Assembly: GCF_000428945.1 (NCBI RefSeq)
Contig: NZ_AUAX01000019.1
Coordinates: 1-64,000, forward strand
Reading direction: 5' to 3'
From: Hamadaea tsunoensis DSM 44101
Lineage (GTDB): Bacteria > Actinomycetota > Actinomycetes > Mycobacteriales > Micromonosporaceae
Length of the DNA stretch: 64,000 bases
Part shown: one piece after another, positions 24,917 through 33,086 of the stretch
Layout: each line of letters starts with the position of its first letter
How positions within the stretch are numbered: the stretch's first letter is position 1
The notes under the pieces: generated by a model
Told to the model about the DNA's origin: nothing
Databases searched by the model: none
Seen by the model: the letters and a program-made list of their open reading frames with translations, nothing else
Translations under genes and position numbers: made by a program

Positions 24917-25339
24917 TCAGGAGATGGCGGCGCAGACGATCCCGGCGATCGCCAGGTTCGCCGCGCTGCTGACCCACACCGCCGGGTGAGGCTCGGGGTC
25001 GACGATGATCGCCCCGAGCTTCCCCGGCGTCAGCACGTCGACCAGCAGGAACGCGCCAGCCATGAGCAGCAGGCCGAGGACGCCGTAGACCGCGGTGGAC
25101 ACCAGCCCGACCCAGAACTCGTCGTACGTGGTGATGATCGAGGTGAACGCGATCGCGCCCACGCCGAGCAGTGCCGAGCTCAGGTACGCGGCCGCGTTCC
25201 GGTTGCGCTCGCTCCAGATCTGGTGCCGCAGCGGCCCCGGTGTCAGCAGGTCGACCAGGAGAAATCCGCCCGTCAGCAGCACCACGCCCACAGCTGTGAA
25301 CGCGACCGAGCCGACCAGTCCGTCGAGGAGATGCGTCAT
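24917..25339 (-). CDS. DUF350 membrane protein (YjfL-like)
   Basis: The 140-residue protein has four membrane spans arranged as two similar halves, each with a GGFLLVDLLTPG or GAFLLVDVLTPG motif, the DUF350 repeat. Function is not established. It is divergent from a small protein gene and an ATP-grasp gene, and this grouping matches the yjfL/yjfM/yjfC-type sets of other bacteria. The gap of 60 bases probably holds both promoters. Confidence 0.85.
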   Translation of the reverse strand: MTHLLDGLVGSVAFTAVGVVLLTGGFLLVDLLTPGPLRHQIWSERNRNAAAYLSSALLGVGAIAFTSIITTYDEFWVGLVSTAVYGVLGLLLMAGAFLLVDVLTPGKLGAIIVDPEPHPAVWVSSAANLAIAGIVCAAIS

Positions 25340-25399
25340 GGCGCGACAGGCTAGTTGACCCGTTCAACTCTTTGCGACCCCCCTGTACGCTCGCCGGTC

Positions 25400-25717
25400 A
25401 TGAAACATCCAGCGGGGAACCCTCGGGTGGGCGCCAAGCCCACGACGGAACGAAGACGGAGTCAGTACGTCGCGTACGGGATCATGGGCGCGGTCGTGCT
25501 GGCGTGCTGCGGCAGCGCCGGCTACCAGACGTTCTTCCAGCGCAAGACCTGCGTGGACCCGCGTACCTACCAGCGGATCGATCAGACGTACTGCGGCTCC
25601 GGCGGCACCGGCCGCTGGTACTACGGCGGCTCCGGCGGCCGGGGCATCGGCTCCAAGGTCAACGGAGGCTCCTTCGAACGCGGTGGCTTCGGCGGCCACT
25701 TCGGCGGCGGCAGCTGA
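25400..25717 (+). CDS. Small membrane-anchored Gly-rich protein, partner of the ATP-grasp gene
   Basis: The 105-residue protein has a basic N-terminus, one membrane span (about 24-42), a short part with three Cys (ACCG and KTCVDP, YCGS) and a tail of Gly with Phe, Tyr and Arg (GGFGGHFGGGS). The Gly-rich, Cys-containing layout recalls the DUF1190/YgiB-type partner of YgiC/YjfC ATP-grasp proteins, though sequence similarity is weak. Its stop is two bases before the next start, so the two are one operon. Confidence 0.7.
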   Translation: MKHPAGNPRVGAKPTTERRRSQYVAYGIMGAVVLACCGSAGYQTFFQRKTCVDPRTYQRIDQTYCGSGGTGRWYYGGSGGRGIGSKVNGGSFERGGFGGHFGGGS

Positions 25718-25719
25718 TC

Positions 25720-26898
25720 GTGAAACGCGTCACCTGCACCCCCCGGCCCGATTGGCGTACGACCGTCGAATCGCAGGGCCTCCTGTACGCCGTCATCCCC
25801 GACGACAACGGCCAGCCGGCCACGTACTGGGACGAATCGGCGTACTACGAGTTCACCTCGGCGGAGATCGACGACCTGGAGGAGACGGTCGCCGAACTGC
25901 ACGAGATGTGCCTCGACACGGTCGCGGCGGTCATCGCCGACCGCCGGTACGCCGAATACGCCATCACCGACAAGCGTGTGATCGCCCTGATCGAGCGCTC
26001 CTGGGCGAACCGGGCCGAGGAGATCAGCCTGTACGGCCGCTTCGACCTGCGCTACGACGGCTCGGGCCCGGCCAGAATGCTGGAATACAACGCGGACACG
26101 CCGACCTCGCTCCTCGAAGCTGCCGGCCCCCAATGGTTCTGGCTCGAAGAACTGCACCCCGACGCCGACCAGTGGAACTCGCTGCACGAACGCCTCGTCG
26201 ACGCCTGGCGCGCCTGGACCTGGCGGCTGTCGGCCGGGCCGGTCCACTTCGCGTACACCCTGGCGGACGAGATCGGCGAAGACTTCATGACCGCCACCTA
26301 CCTGCAAGAATGCGCCGAACAGGCGGGGCTGCACGGAGTCACCCTGCCGGTCGAGGAGATCGGCTGGGACCCGGCCGGCCGCTTCGTCGACCAGCAGGAC
26401 CGCGACATCAAGACCATCTTCAAGCTCTACCCGTGGGAATGGCTGGTCACCGACAGCTTCGGCGGCCGCGCACTCGACCTCGCGCTGTCCGGCCGCGGCC
26501 CCCGCTGGATCGAGCCCGCCTGGAAGATGCTCCTGTCGAACAAGGCCCTCCTGGCCCTGCTCTGGGAGCGCTACCCGGGACACCGCAACCTGCTCCCGGC
26601 GTACCTGGACGGGCCCCGGGACCTCGCCGTCCACGGCTACGTCGCCAAACCGCTCCTCGGCCGCGAAGGAGCCGGCGTACGCATCACCACGCCCGGCTTC
26701 ACCGTCGGCGACCCGGCGCAGGACGACGGGCCGGTCTGCTACCAGGCCTTCCACGCCCTCCCCGAATTCGGCGGCCAGCGCCCGGTCCTCGGCGCCTGGG
26801 TGGTCGACGGCGAGCCCGCCGGCCTGGGCATCCGCGAGACGCCGGGGTTGATCACCGACGTGTCGGCAAGATTCGTGCCACACCTCATCGCGGGGTGA
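25720..26898 (+). CDS. Glutathionylspermidine synthase-family ATP-grasp protein (YjfC/YgiC-like)
   Basis: The 392-residue protein fits the GSP-synthase C-terminal ATP-grasp family. Visible marks are RFDLRYDGSGPARMLEYNADTP, EIGEDFMTATYL, IKTIFKLYPWEW, EPAWKMLLSNKALLALLWE and VAKPLLGREGAGV near the ATP site. Family members link an amine to a peptide carboxylate using ATP; the YjfC/YgiC branch has no proven substrate. GTG at 25720 follows the stop of the upstream small protein. A tRNA-Val gene follows 45 bases downstream. Confidence 0.88.
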   Translation: MKRVTCTPRPDWRTTVESQGLLYAVIPDDNGQPATYWDESAYYEFTSAEIDDLEETVAELHEMCLDTVAAVIADRRYAEYAITDKRVIALIERSWANRAEEISLYGRFDLRYDGSGPARMLEYNADTPTSLLEAAGPQWFWLEELHPDADQWNSLHERLVDAWRAWTWRLSAGPVHFAYTLADEIGEDFMTATYLQECAEQAGLHGVTLPVEEIGWDPAGRFVDQQDRDIKTIFKLYPWEWLVTDSFGGRALDLALSGRGPRWIEPAWKMLLSNKALLALLWERYPGHRNLLPAYLDGPRDLAVHGYVAKPLLGREGAGVRITTPGFTVGDPAQDDGPVCYQAFHALPEFGGQRPVLGAWVVDGEPAGLGIRETPGLITDVSARFVPHLIAG

Positions 26899-26942
26899 AT
26901 GTGCAACGACGGACCGGATCAGGTACAGTTCGTACGCGCTGA

Positions 26943-27014
26943 GGGCGATTAGCTCAGCGGGAGAGCACTTCGTTCACACCGAAGGGGTCACTGGTTCGAT
27001 CCCAGTATCGCCCA
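26943..27014 (+). tRNA. tRNA-Val(CAC)
   Basis: Acceptor GGGCGAT/ATCGCCC, D arm TTAGCTCAGCGGGAGAGC, and anticodon loop TTCACAC (CAC) are visible. CCA is not encoded. The 3' half is close to that of tRNA-Val(GAC) at 298-369. Confidence 0.93.
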
Positions 27015-27032
27015 CCGAAGAAACTGCACGTC

Positions 27033-27069
27033 AAACGCTCCTTGCGCCGATCTGGCGTAAGGAGCGTTT
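27033..27069. terminator. Strong terminator hairpin after tRNA-Val
   Basis: The arms AAACGCTCCTTGCGCC (27033-27048) and GGCGTAAGGAGCGTTT (27054-27069) pair over 16 bases with one G-T, loop of five, followed by T. The A-start and T-end allow termination in both directions, serving the tRNA and the convergent regulator gene. Confidence 0.85.
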
Positions 27070-27083
27070 TCGGTTGGCCGCGG

Positions 27084-27815
27084 TTACCTGCCTTCGTCGC
27101 TTGCGGTGCCCTGCTCCTTGCGGCGGGCCCAGTCCTCGGCTGCCGTGAGCATGGTCTGGCCGAGATGGCCGAGGAGGTCGCTGGTGTCGGTCAGGCGCGC
27201 ACCTGCGGGCGTGGCGGACCCGAGGATCGCGGCGCCCTGGGCGGCGAACTGGGCCAGGGCGATGTTCTGCTGGGCGCTGGCGATCCACGATCGGTACCAG
27301 ACGTCGCCGTTGACGTGGTAGCGATCGTGGCGGGCGCCCGGCTCGCGCTCGCGCCGGGTCAGCTGCGCCTGTTCCAGATCGCCGATCGCCTTCGAGATCG
27401 TGGCCGGGCTGACGTTGAGCTGGGCGACGAGGTCGGCGGCGGTGAGGCTGCCATCGTCGGTTGTGTACAGACAGGCGAGGATGCCGGCGGCTACTCGGCC
27501 CAGTCCTGTTTGGGCGCTTACCTCGGTGAGCTGCGCCCGGAAAGTGCGGACGGCTTCGGGGTCGCGGCCGAACGCGGCCGCCCCCGCGATCGGTGCGTGA
27601 GGCGTGGCGGCGGGCTGGCGCTGGGCACGGGCGGCGGCGGTGTGGTGGGCGCGGTCGGCCTGGTAGGTCCGCGGGCCGCCGTTGCGCTGCACCTCACGGG
27701 TGATCGTCGAGGTGGGACGGGACAGCTCGCGGGCGATCTCCGCGTAGCCCAGCCGGCGGGCCAGGCCGGCGGCGATGCGGCGGCGGTCCTGCAGGGTGAG
27801 CCGTTCTCCAGGCAT
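27084..27815 (-). CDS. Regulator with IS30-like HTH fused to a GbsR/MarR-type winged helix
   Basis: The 243-residue protein starts with an HTH as in IS30 transposases (LTLQDRRRIAAGLARRLGYA then IARELSRPTSTITREVQRNG, about residues 5-45). The middle is a MarR/GbsR-type winged helix (GSLTAADLVAQLNVSPATIS, ERREREPG-like wing). A catalytic transposase domain is absent, so this is a regulator, not an IS. ATG at 27815 is chosen; an upstream ATG at 27863 would run into the operator area. It is divergent from a membrane protein gene, with a perfect 14-bp palindrome between. Confidence 0.82.
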   Translation of the reverse strand: MPGERLTLQDRRRIAAGLARRLGYAEIARELSRPTSTITREVQRNGGPRTYQADRAHHTAAARAQRQPAATPHAPIAGAAAFGRDPEAVRTFRAQLTEVSAQTGLGRVAAGILACLYTTDDGSLTAADLVAQLNVSPATISKAIGDLEQAQLTRREREPGARHDRYHVNGDVWYRSWIASAQQNIALAQFAAQGAAILGSATPAGARLTDTSDLLGHLGQTMLTAAEDWARRKEQGTASDEGR

Positions 27816-27873
27816 GCGCCGAGTATGCCGCCGCCCTCGCCTCGTCGCAACAATGCCGAGCATTAAGCGACAT

Positions 27874-27887
27874 ATCGTTGCAACGAT
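27874..27887. promoter_or_regulatory. Perfect palindrome ATCGTTGCAACGAT, likely operator
   Basis: The 14-base palindrome is in the gap between the HTH regulator and the membrane protein. A second partial copy, CGTTGCAA, is at 27911-27918, and GTCGCAACA and TGCAACT lie at either side. This suits cooperative binding by the divergent regulator. Confidence 0.6.
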
Positions 27888-27969
27888 TTGATGGGAACTA
27901 GCTCTACAAACGTTGCAATCATGAGGATTCAGGATTGCCCGAACACTGAATGCAACTTAGCTTTTGGTC

Positions 27970-28956
27970 ATGACTGCTTTCCTGAAGCCCTGGCGCACCT
28001 GGCACCGCCCCCTGATGATCAACGTGTCCCTCATGCTCCTGCTCGTCGTGATCGCCGCCGTCGGGATCGTCGTCGACGACCGCGTCCTGCTCGGCGAGCC
28101 GGTGTGGGTGAAGCCGCTGAAGTTCGGGCTGGCCTTCACCCTCTACTCTGGTGCCCTCGCCTGGCTGCTGACCAAGCTGCGCAGGGCCCCCCGCCTCGGC
28201 TGGTGGACCGGCACCGTCTTCGCCTTCGCCGCGACTCTGGAGGTCGCCGGAATCACCGTGCAGGCAGCCCGCGGCACCTTCAGCCACTTCAACGCCAACT
28301 TCGCCGACCCTGTCACCGTCGCCATGACCCAGCTGTTCACCTACGGCGTCGCGGCCATCTTCCTCGCCCAGCTGGTGATCGCCGGAGTCGTACTCGCGCA
28401 GCGCTCCCTGTCCCGGCCGCTGACGCGGGCCATCCGCTACGGAATCAGCCTGGCCACCCTCGGCATGCTCGTCCCGGTCTGGTGGATGGTGACCAACGCC
28501 CACGAGCGAACCGTCACCGACGCCAACGGCACGAAGATCACGATGTACCAGGGGCACGGCGTCGGCGACCTCGACGGCCACGGGATGTTCCTGACCGACT
28601 GGAGCACCACCGGCGGCGACTTCCGCGTACCGCACTTCGTCGGCTTGCACGCCATCCACATCCTGCTGCTGACCGCCTTCGTCCTCGGCCGCCTCGCCCA
28701 CAGGATCCCTGCACTGCGCGACGAGACCGTCCAGGCCCGTTTGATGATCGTCGCCGGCCTCGCGTACGCCGGGCTGTTCGCGGTCCTGGTATGGCAGACC
28801 GGACGGGGGCAGTCGCTGATCCATCCGGACGGTGCGACGCTGCTGGGCTTCGGAGGCGTCGCCGCCGTCGCCGTTGCCGGCACCGCGCTGGTACTGGGCC
28901 GCCGAAGCCCAGCAGCGCCGCGGCAGGTCCTGGTGGAGCAAGCGGCTCGTGGATAA
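27970..28956 (+). CDS. Multi-span membrane protein of unknown function
   Basis: The 328-residue protein has about eight hydrophobic spans. A hydrophilic outer loop (about 175-225) carries HGVGDLDGHGMFLTDWST and precedes FVGLHAIHILLLT, with several His in or next to spans that could bind haem or metal. Another notable stretch is EPVWVKPLKFGLAFTLYS. I do not recognise the family. ATG at 27970 is the likely start. The divergent regulator and the palindromes between them indicate specific control. Confidence 0.75.
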   Translation: MTAFLKPWRTWHRPLMINVSLMLLLVVIAAVGIVVDDRVLLGEPVWVKPLKFGLAFTLYSGALAWLLTKLRRAPRLGWWTGTVFAFAATLEVAGITVQAARGTFSHFNANFADPVTVAMTQLFTYGVAAIFLAQLVIAGVVLAQRSLSRPLTRAIRYGISLATLGMLVPVWWMVTNAHERTVTDANGTKITMYQGHGVGDLDGHGMFLTDWSTTGGDFRVPHFVGLHAIHILLLTAFVLGRLAHRIPALRDETVQARLMIVAGLAYAGLFAVLVWQTGRGQSLIHPDGATLLGFGGVAAVAVAGTALVLGRRSPAAPRQVLVEQAARG

Positions 28957-29033
28957 GGCCGCGTCACTACGGGGAGGATCATCCGCTTCGCGTAGACGAC
29001 CGTGCAGTGTGAAAGAGCTGTTCCGCAGCATCC

Positions 29034-29528
29034 TTAGCGGGACGCAGGACCCTTGCGTAGCTCGGCGATCCTGGCGCGGGTGTCGGCAGGCGATTCCGGG
29101 TGCGCGCGCTCGACCTCGGCCCGCACGTCGGCCACGGACCGGCCGGCGAGTTCCCGACGCCAGGCGAGGTCGGCGCCCCGCATCGCCTGGGCGAACGCGC
29201 AGGACTGCCGGTAGTCGACGCCCGCGTGCTGCCCCGGGCCCTTGTCGAGGATCTGGTCGCACCGGAACAGGTCCTCGGCCCCTTCGATCGCGGTCACGAC
29301 GTCCAGCAGCGAGATCGCCTCGGCGGCCCGGCCCAGTCGGAAACCGCCTCGCGGGCCGGGCGTCGACGTCAGGATCCCGGCGCGAGCCAGGGCTTGGAGC
29401 TGCTTGTTCAGGTACGCCGGCGGCAGCTCGTAGAACGCCGCGAGGGTGTCGGTCGGCACCGGGGTGTCCAGCCAGCTCAGGTTGAGGCATGTGTGCAAGG
29501 CCCATTCGACGCCCTGGCTCATCCGCAT
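29034..29528 (-). CDS. Rrf2-family transcriptional regulator
   Basis: The 164-residue protein has the Rrf2 layout: SQGVEWALHTCLNLSW, TDTLAAFYELPPAYLNKQLQ as the recognition helix region, then GPRGGFRLGRAAEAISLLDV as the wing. Cysteines at about 95 and 114 (FRCDQI, RQSCAFA) could bind a cluster or act as thiol switches, but the classical three-Cys IscR set is not complete. Its start overlaps an operator: a -10-like TAGAGT ends just before the ATG, so the mRNA is likely leaderless and autoregulated. It is divergent from a cupin gene. Confidence 0.87.
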   Translation of the reverse strand: MRMSQGVEWALHTCLNLSWLDTPVPTDTLAAFYELPPAYLNKQLQALARAGILTSTPGPRGGFRLGRAAEAISLLDVVTAIEGAEDLFRCDQILDKGPGQHAGVDYRQSCAFAQAMRGADLAWRRELAGRSVADVRAEVERAHPESPADTRARIAELRKGPASR

Positions 29529-29530
29529 AT

Positions 29531-29609
29531 CTGGACTCTACATGTCCAGAACTTGTGACGGCGGCCACGATCATCTTGTGCGGAGGAATCCTGGACATCT
29601 AATGTCCAG
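29531..29609. promoter_or_regulatory. Two matching Rrf2-type operators
   Basis: The sites CTGGACTCTACATGTCCAG (29531-29549) and CTGGACATCTAATGTCCAG (29591-29609) have identical CTGGAC/GTCCAG arms with seven-base centres, 60 bases apart. The first overlaps the Rrf2 promoter, the second lies upstream of the cupin gene. Both flank with ATAT. Confidence 0.75.
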
Positions 29610-29616
29610 ATATCAC

Positions 29617-29667
29617 GTTCGAGCACAACGGAAGTTCGAGCACAGCAGAAGTTCGAAAACAGCGAAG
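29617..29667 (+). repeat. Three tandem 17-base units in the cupin leader
   Basis: The unit GTTCGAGCACAACGGAA is repeated with small changes at 29617, 29634 and 29651, ending at the AAGGAG ribosome site. It could tune leader length or bind a protein. Confidence 0.65.
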
Positions 29668-29676
29668 GAGCCCCCG

Positions 29677-30147
29677 ATGACCCTCGTACGCGCAGCCCAG
29701 GCCGAAGTCCTCGACGCCGACCCGACGAGCGTGATCACCCTGCTGTTCGATCACGAACACACCGGCGGCGCTCTCACCAGCAACCGCACGCTGCTGAAGG
29801 ACGGCACCGAGGGCGCCCCGCCGCACCGGCACACCCACTCCGGCGAGCTGTTCTTCATCCTCGACGGGGCCTTGGAGATGCTCGTCGGAGAGGAGCTGCG
29901 TACCCTGCACAAGGGCGACGCGCTCTTCGTCGCGCCGAACACGACCCACGCCTTCGCCCCGGCGCCCGGGCACGATGCCGACTTCCTGGTCGTGATCACT
30001 CCGGGCAAGCCGCGGTTCGACTACTACCGCCTCCTCGACCGGGTGCACAACGGTGAGGCCACCTGGCAGCAGGTCGGCGAGACCCAGGACCTCTACGACA
30101 ACCACTACGCCGAGAGTCCCGTGTGGGCGGACCGCGCGGCCGAGTAG
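29677..30147 (+). CDS. Cupin-domain protein
   Basis: The 156-residue protein has the two cupin motifs: GAPPHRHTHSGELFFILDG (with His, His, His and Glu as metal ligands) and GDALFVAPNTTHAFAP. It could be a small dioxygenase, isomerase or sensor; the substrate is unknown. ATG at 29677 follows AAGGAG. The divergent Rrf2 regulator and shared operator type make it the probable regulated target. Confidence 0.87.
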   Translation: MTLVRAAQAEVLDADPTSVITLLFDHEHTGGALTSNRTLLKDGTEGAPPHRHTHSGELFFILDGALEMLVGEELRTLHKGDALFVAPNTTHAFAPAPGHDADFLVVITPGKPRFDYYRLLDRVHNGEATWQQVGETQDLYDNHYAESPVWADRAAE

Positions 30148-30200
30148 GGCTCCGGCCCGTCCGACCAGGACCGGCGGCCGAAGTGGGCCGCCGGTCCCGC

Positions 30201-31898
30201 CTACTTGGTGCGTTTGCGGGCGGCGAACGACTCCCGGCGTACCGTGAGCTTCTTGCCCTTGACGGTGCTGTTGCGCAACGCGCTGATCACGTCGTCGGCC
30301 GCCCCGGCGGGCACCTCGACCAGCGAGAAGCGGTCGGTGATCTCGATCGCCCCGATGTCGCGCCCGCTGAGTCCTGCCTCGTTGGCGATCGCGCCGACGA
30401 GGTCCTGGGGGCGGATGTTCGCCCGCCGTCCGAGGCCGAAGAACAGCTTCACGGTGCCACCGCCGCCCGAGCGGGGGGCGCTCTTGCCGCCGCGTCGTTC
30501 GGGTTCGTCGCGCCGCGGCTTGCGACTGACCGAGTCGGACTGGTCGGGGATCTCCTGCTCGTCGATCTCGTTGCCGCTGCTCTGGTGCGCGAGCTGCACC
30601 GCCGCGAGCGCGATGTCGACGATGTCGAATTCGTCGCCGAGCGACTCGACCACGACCCGGAACTGCTCCAGGCCGTCCCCGGCGACCAGAGCCTCCTGCA
30701 GGGCGGCGCGGGTCATCTCGAGCCGCCGCGTACGCAGATCCGCGACCGTGGGCAGCTTCTCGATCGTGAAGCGTTGCTTGGTGGTCTGCTCGATCGTCTT
30801 GAGCATGCGGTGCTCGCGCGGCTCGGCGAGGGTGATCGCCACGCCTTCGCGGCCGGCGCGCCCGACGCGGCCGATGCGGTGGACGTACGCCTCGGCGGCC
30901 GAGGGCACGTTGTAGTTGACCACGTGGGTCAGCAGGTCGATGTCGAGGCCGCGCGCGGCGACGTCGGTGGCGATGAGCAGGTCGGTGGTGCCGGCCCGCA
31001 TCCGGGCCATCACCCGGTCGCGCTGGTCCTGGCTCATGCCGCCGTGCAGCGGCTCGGCACGGTAGCCGCGGCCGTTGAGCGTCTCCGTGAGCTGGTCCAC
31101 CTCTTCCCGGGTGCGGCAGAAGACGATCGCCGCCGCCGGCGACTCGGTGTCGAGGATCCGGCCCAACGCTGCGGGCTTGTGTGCGCGGGCAACCATGTAC
31201 GCGCTCTGGCGGACCTTCGGGGCCTCGCCGGGAGTCGTCTCCTGCCGGCCCATCTCGATGCGTACCGGGTCGCGCAGGTAGCGCCGGGCCAGGGCGGCGA
31301 TCCGCGCGGGCATGGTGGCCGAGAAGAGCACGGTCTGCCGCTGGTCGCTGGTCTCGTCGAGGATCGCCTCGATGTCCTCGACGAAGCCCATGTCCAGCAT
31401 CTCGTCGGCCTCGTCGAGCACCACCGTCGTGACCTCGCCGAGGTCCAGCGTGCCGCGGTTGATGTGGTCGATGGCCCGGCCCGGCGTGGCGATGATGACG
31501 TCGACGCCGCGCGACAGCGCCTGCAGCTGCCGCCCGATCGGCTGGCCGCCGTAGATCGGCAGCACCCGGACGCCCAGGTCGCGACCGTAGCGGTGGAACG
31601 CCTGGGAGACCTGCACGGCGAGTTCCCGGGTGGGCACCAGCACCAGCGCCACCGGTTTGACTCCCCGGTCACCTTCGGCGAGCCGCTGCAGGATCGGCAG
31701 CGCGAACGCCGCGGTCTTGCCCGTGCCGGTGGCCGCCTGGCCGAGCACGTCGCTGCCGGCCGCGATCGGCGGGATCGACTCGCGCTGGATCGGCGTCGGC
31801 TCCTCGTAGCCGAGATCCGCCAGGGCCTTGAGCAGCTCCGACCGCAGTGCCAGATCGGCGAAGGACACCGATTCCTGCGACTGGCTCATCGCCATCAT
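30201..31898 (-). CDS. DEAD-box RNA helicase with C-terminal DbpA-type RNA-binding domain
   Basis: The 565-residue protein has the full helicase set: Q motif EEPTPIQRESIP, Walker A ATGTGKT (56-62), PTRELAVQV, ATPGRAIDH, DEAD, SAT, then IVFCRTREEVDQLTE, ATDVAARGLDID and HRIGRVGRAGREG. After a charged linker (about 455-495) comes a DbpA-like RNA-binding domain (KLFFGLGRRANIRPQDLVGA) and a basic tail. It matches the DeaD/CsdA type used in ribosome assembly and cold or stress response. It stands alone, convergent with the cupin gene. Confidence 0.93.
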   Translation of the reverse strand: MMAMSQSQESVSFADLALRSELLKALADLGYEEPTPIQRESIPPIAAGSDVLGQAATGTGKTAAFALPILQRLAEGDRGVKPVALVLVPTRELAVQVSQAFHRYGRDLGVRVLPIYGGQPIGRQLQALSRGVDVIIATPGRAIDHINRGTLDLGEVTTVVLDEADEMLDMGFVEDIEAILDETSDQRQTVLFSATMPARIAALARRYLRDPVRIEMGRQETTPGEAPKVRQSAYMVARAHKPAALGRILDTESPAAAIVFCRTREEVDQLTETLNGRGYRAEPLHGGMSQDQRDRVMARMRAGTTDLLIATDVAARGLDIDLLTHVVNYNVPSAAEAYVHRIGRVGRAGREGVAITLAEPREHRMLKTIEQTTKQRFTIEKLPTVADLRTRRLEMTRAALQEALVAGDGLEQFRVVVESLGDEFDIVDIALAAVQLAHQSSGNEIDEQEIPDQSDSVSRKPRRDEPERRGGKSAPRSGGGGTVKLFFGLGRRANIRPQDLVGAIANEAGLSGRDIGAIEITDRFSLVEVPAGAADDVISALRNSTVKGKKLTVRRESFAARKRTK

Positions 31899-32037
31899 CT
31901 CCTGCCCTGTAGACGCAACAGGGTATTGTCCCAGGTCATCATCGCAGCCCTGCCGTCAGGCCACTGCTCGATCGTCAGGTACCGGCGGGCGTACCGGTTG
32001 TCGATACGTGGTCGATGGTCCGTTTCATCGCGATGAC

Positions 32038-32043
32038 TAGTAT
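32038..32043 (+). promoter_or_regulatory. -10 box for leaderless ECF41 gene
   Basis: TAGTAT is followed after six bases by the GTG at 32050. No ribosome site is present. A convincing -35 box is not seen. Confidence 0.45.
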
Positions 32044-32049
32044 CGGATC

Positions 32050-32994
32050 GTGCCCTTGACCGCCGAGGACGTCGACCGGTTCGAGGCCTCCCGCCCGCGC
32101 CTGGAGGCCATCGCGTACCGGCTGCTCGGCTCGGCGGCGGAGGCGGAGGACGTCGTGCAGGAGACGTTCCTGCGCTGGCACGCCACGGACGTCGGGCGCA
32201 TCGAGGTCCCCGAGGCCTGGCTGACCAAGGTTCTCACCAACCTCTGCCTCAACCAGCTCACCTCCGCGCGCGTACGCCGGGAGACGTATGTCGGGCAATG
32301 GCTTCCGGAGCCGCTGCTGGCCGGGGACCCCATGCTCGGCCCGGCCGACACCGCCGAGCAGCGCGAATCCGTCTCGTACGCCGTCCTCGCCCTCATGGAG
32401 CGGCTGTCGCCCAACGAGCGGGCGGTGTACGTGCTGCGCGAGGCGTTCGACTACTCGCACCGGGAGATCGCGGACATCCTCGACGTCAGCGAGGCCGCCA
32501 GCCAGCAGATCTTCCACCGGGCGAAGAAGCACGTCGCGGACGGCCCGGCACGTACCGAGATCGACGCGGCCACGGCCCGGCGGATCGTCGAGGAGTTCCT
32601 GGCCGCCGCCGTCAGCGGCCGGACCGAGCCGCTCGTACGCCTGCTCACCTCAGACGCCGTGTCGATCGGCGACGGCGGGGGGAAGATCCCGGCGCGGGCC
32701 AAGGTGGTCGAGGGTGCCGTCGCGGTGGCGAAGTTCCTGCGGGGCCTGTTCCAGCCCGCCGAGGCCAAACGGGCCGTGATCGGCGGCTCGCCGGGTGTCT
32801 ACATCTCGTCCGCCAACGGCGATCCCGCCGTCGTGGCGGTCCTCGACGGCCGGGTCGTCGGCATCATGTGCCTGGAGATCACCGCCGACGGCATCGCCGG
32901 GTTCCGCAACCAGGTCAACCCCGACAAGCTCGAACGCGCGACCGCTCACTGGGCGGCCGCCGATCACGGGGAACCCCTGTTCGTCGCGTACTGA
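32050..32994 (+). CDS. ECF41-type RNA polymerase sigma factor (SigJ-like)
   Basis: The 314-residue protein has sigma region 2 (RLLGSAAEAEDVVQETFLRW) and region 4 (HREIADILDVSEAASQQIFH), then a C-terminal SnoaL-like domain of about 130 residues. All three ECF41 hallmarks are present: WLPEP (84-88) between regions 2 and 4, DGGGK (208-212) and NPDKL (290-294). In this group the C-terminal domain replaces an anti-sigma factor and adjusts activity. The next gene is an NAD(P)/FAD oxidoreductase, the typical ECF41 partner. The start is GTG at 32050, probably leaderless. Confidence 0.93.
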   Translation: MPLTAEDVDRFEASRPRLEAIAYRLLGSAAEAEDVVQETFLRWHATDVGRIEVPEAWLTKVLTNLCLNQLTSARVRRETYVGQWLPEPLLAGDPMLGPADTAEQRESVSYAVLALMERLSPNERAVYVLREAFDYSHREIADILDVSEAASQQIFHRAKKHVADGPARTEIDAATARRIVEEFLAAAVSGRTEPLVRLLTSDAVSIGDGGGKIPARAKVVEGAVAVAKFLRGLFQPAEAKRAVIGGSPGVYISSANGDPAVVAVLDGRVVGIMCLEITADGIAGFRNQVNPDKLERATAHWAAADHGEPLFVAY

Positions 32995-33086
32995 TCGGCG
33001 AGTGATCCGCTTCACAGCCGTTCCTGTCAGGAAACCGTGGGCCGCCCGGTTCAAGGGGCGAAACCACCTGAGACAGGAGCACGGAA

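Noticed and set aside
27084-27815. IS30 transposase
   Set aside because: Only the HTH resembles IS30; the DDE domain and terminal inverted repeats are missing, and a MarR-like wing follows.
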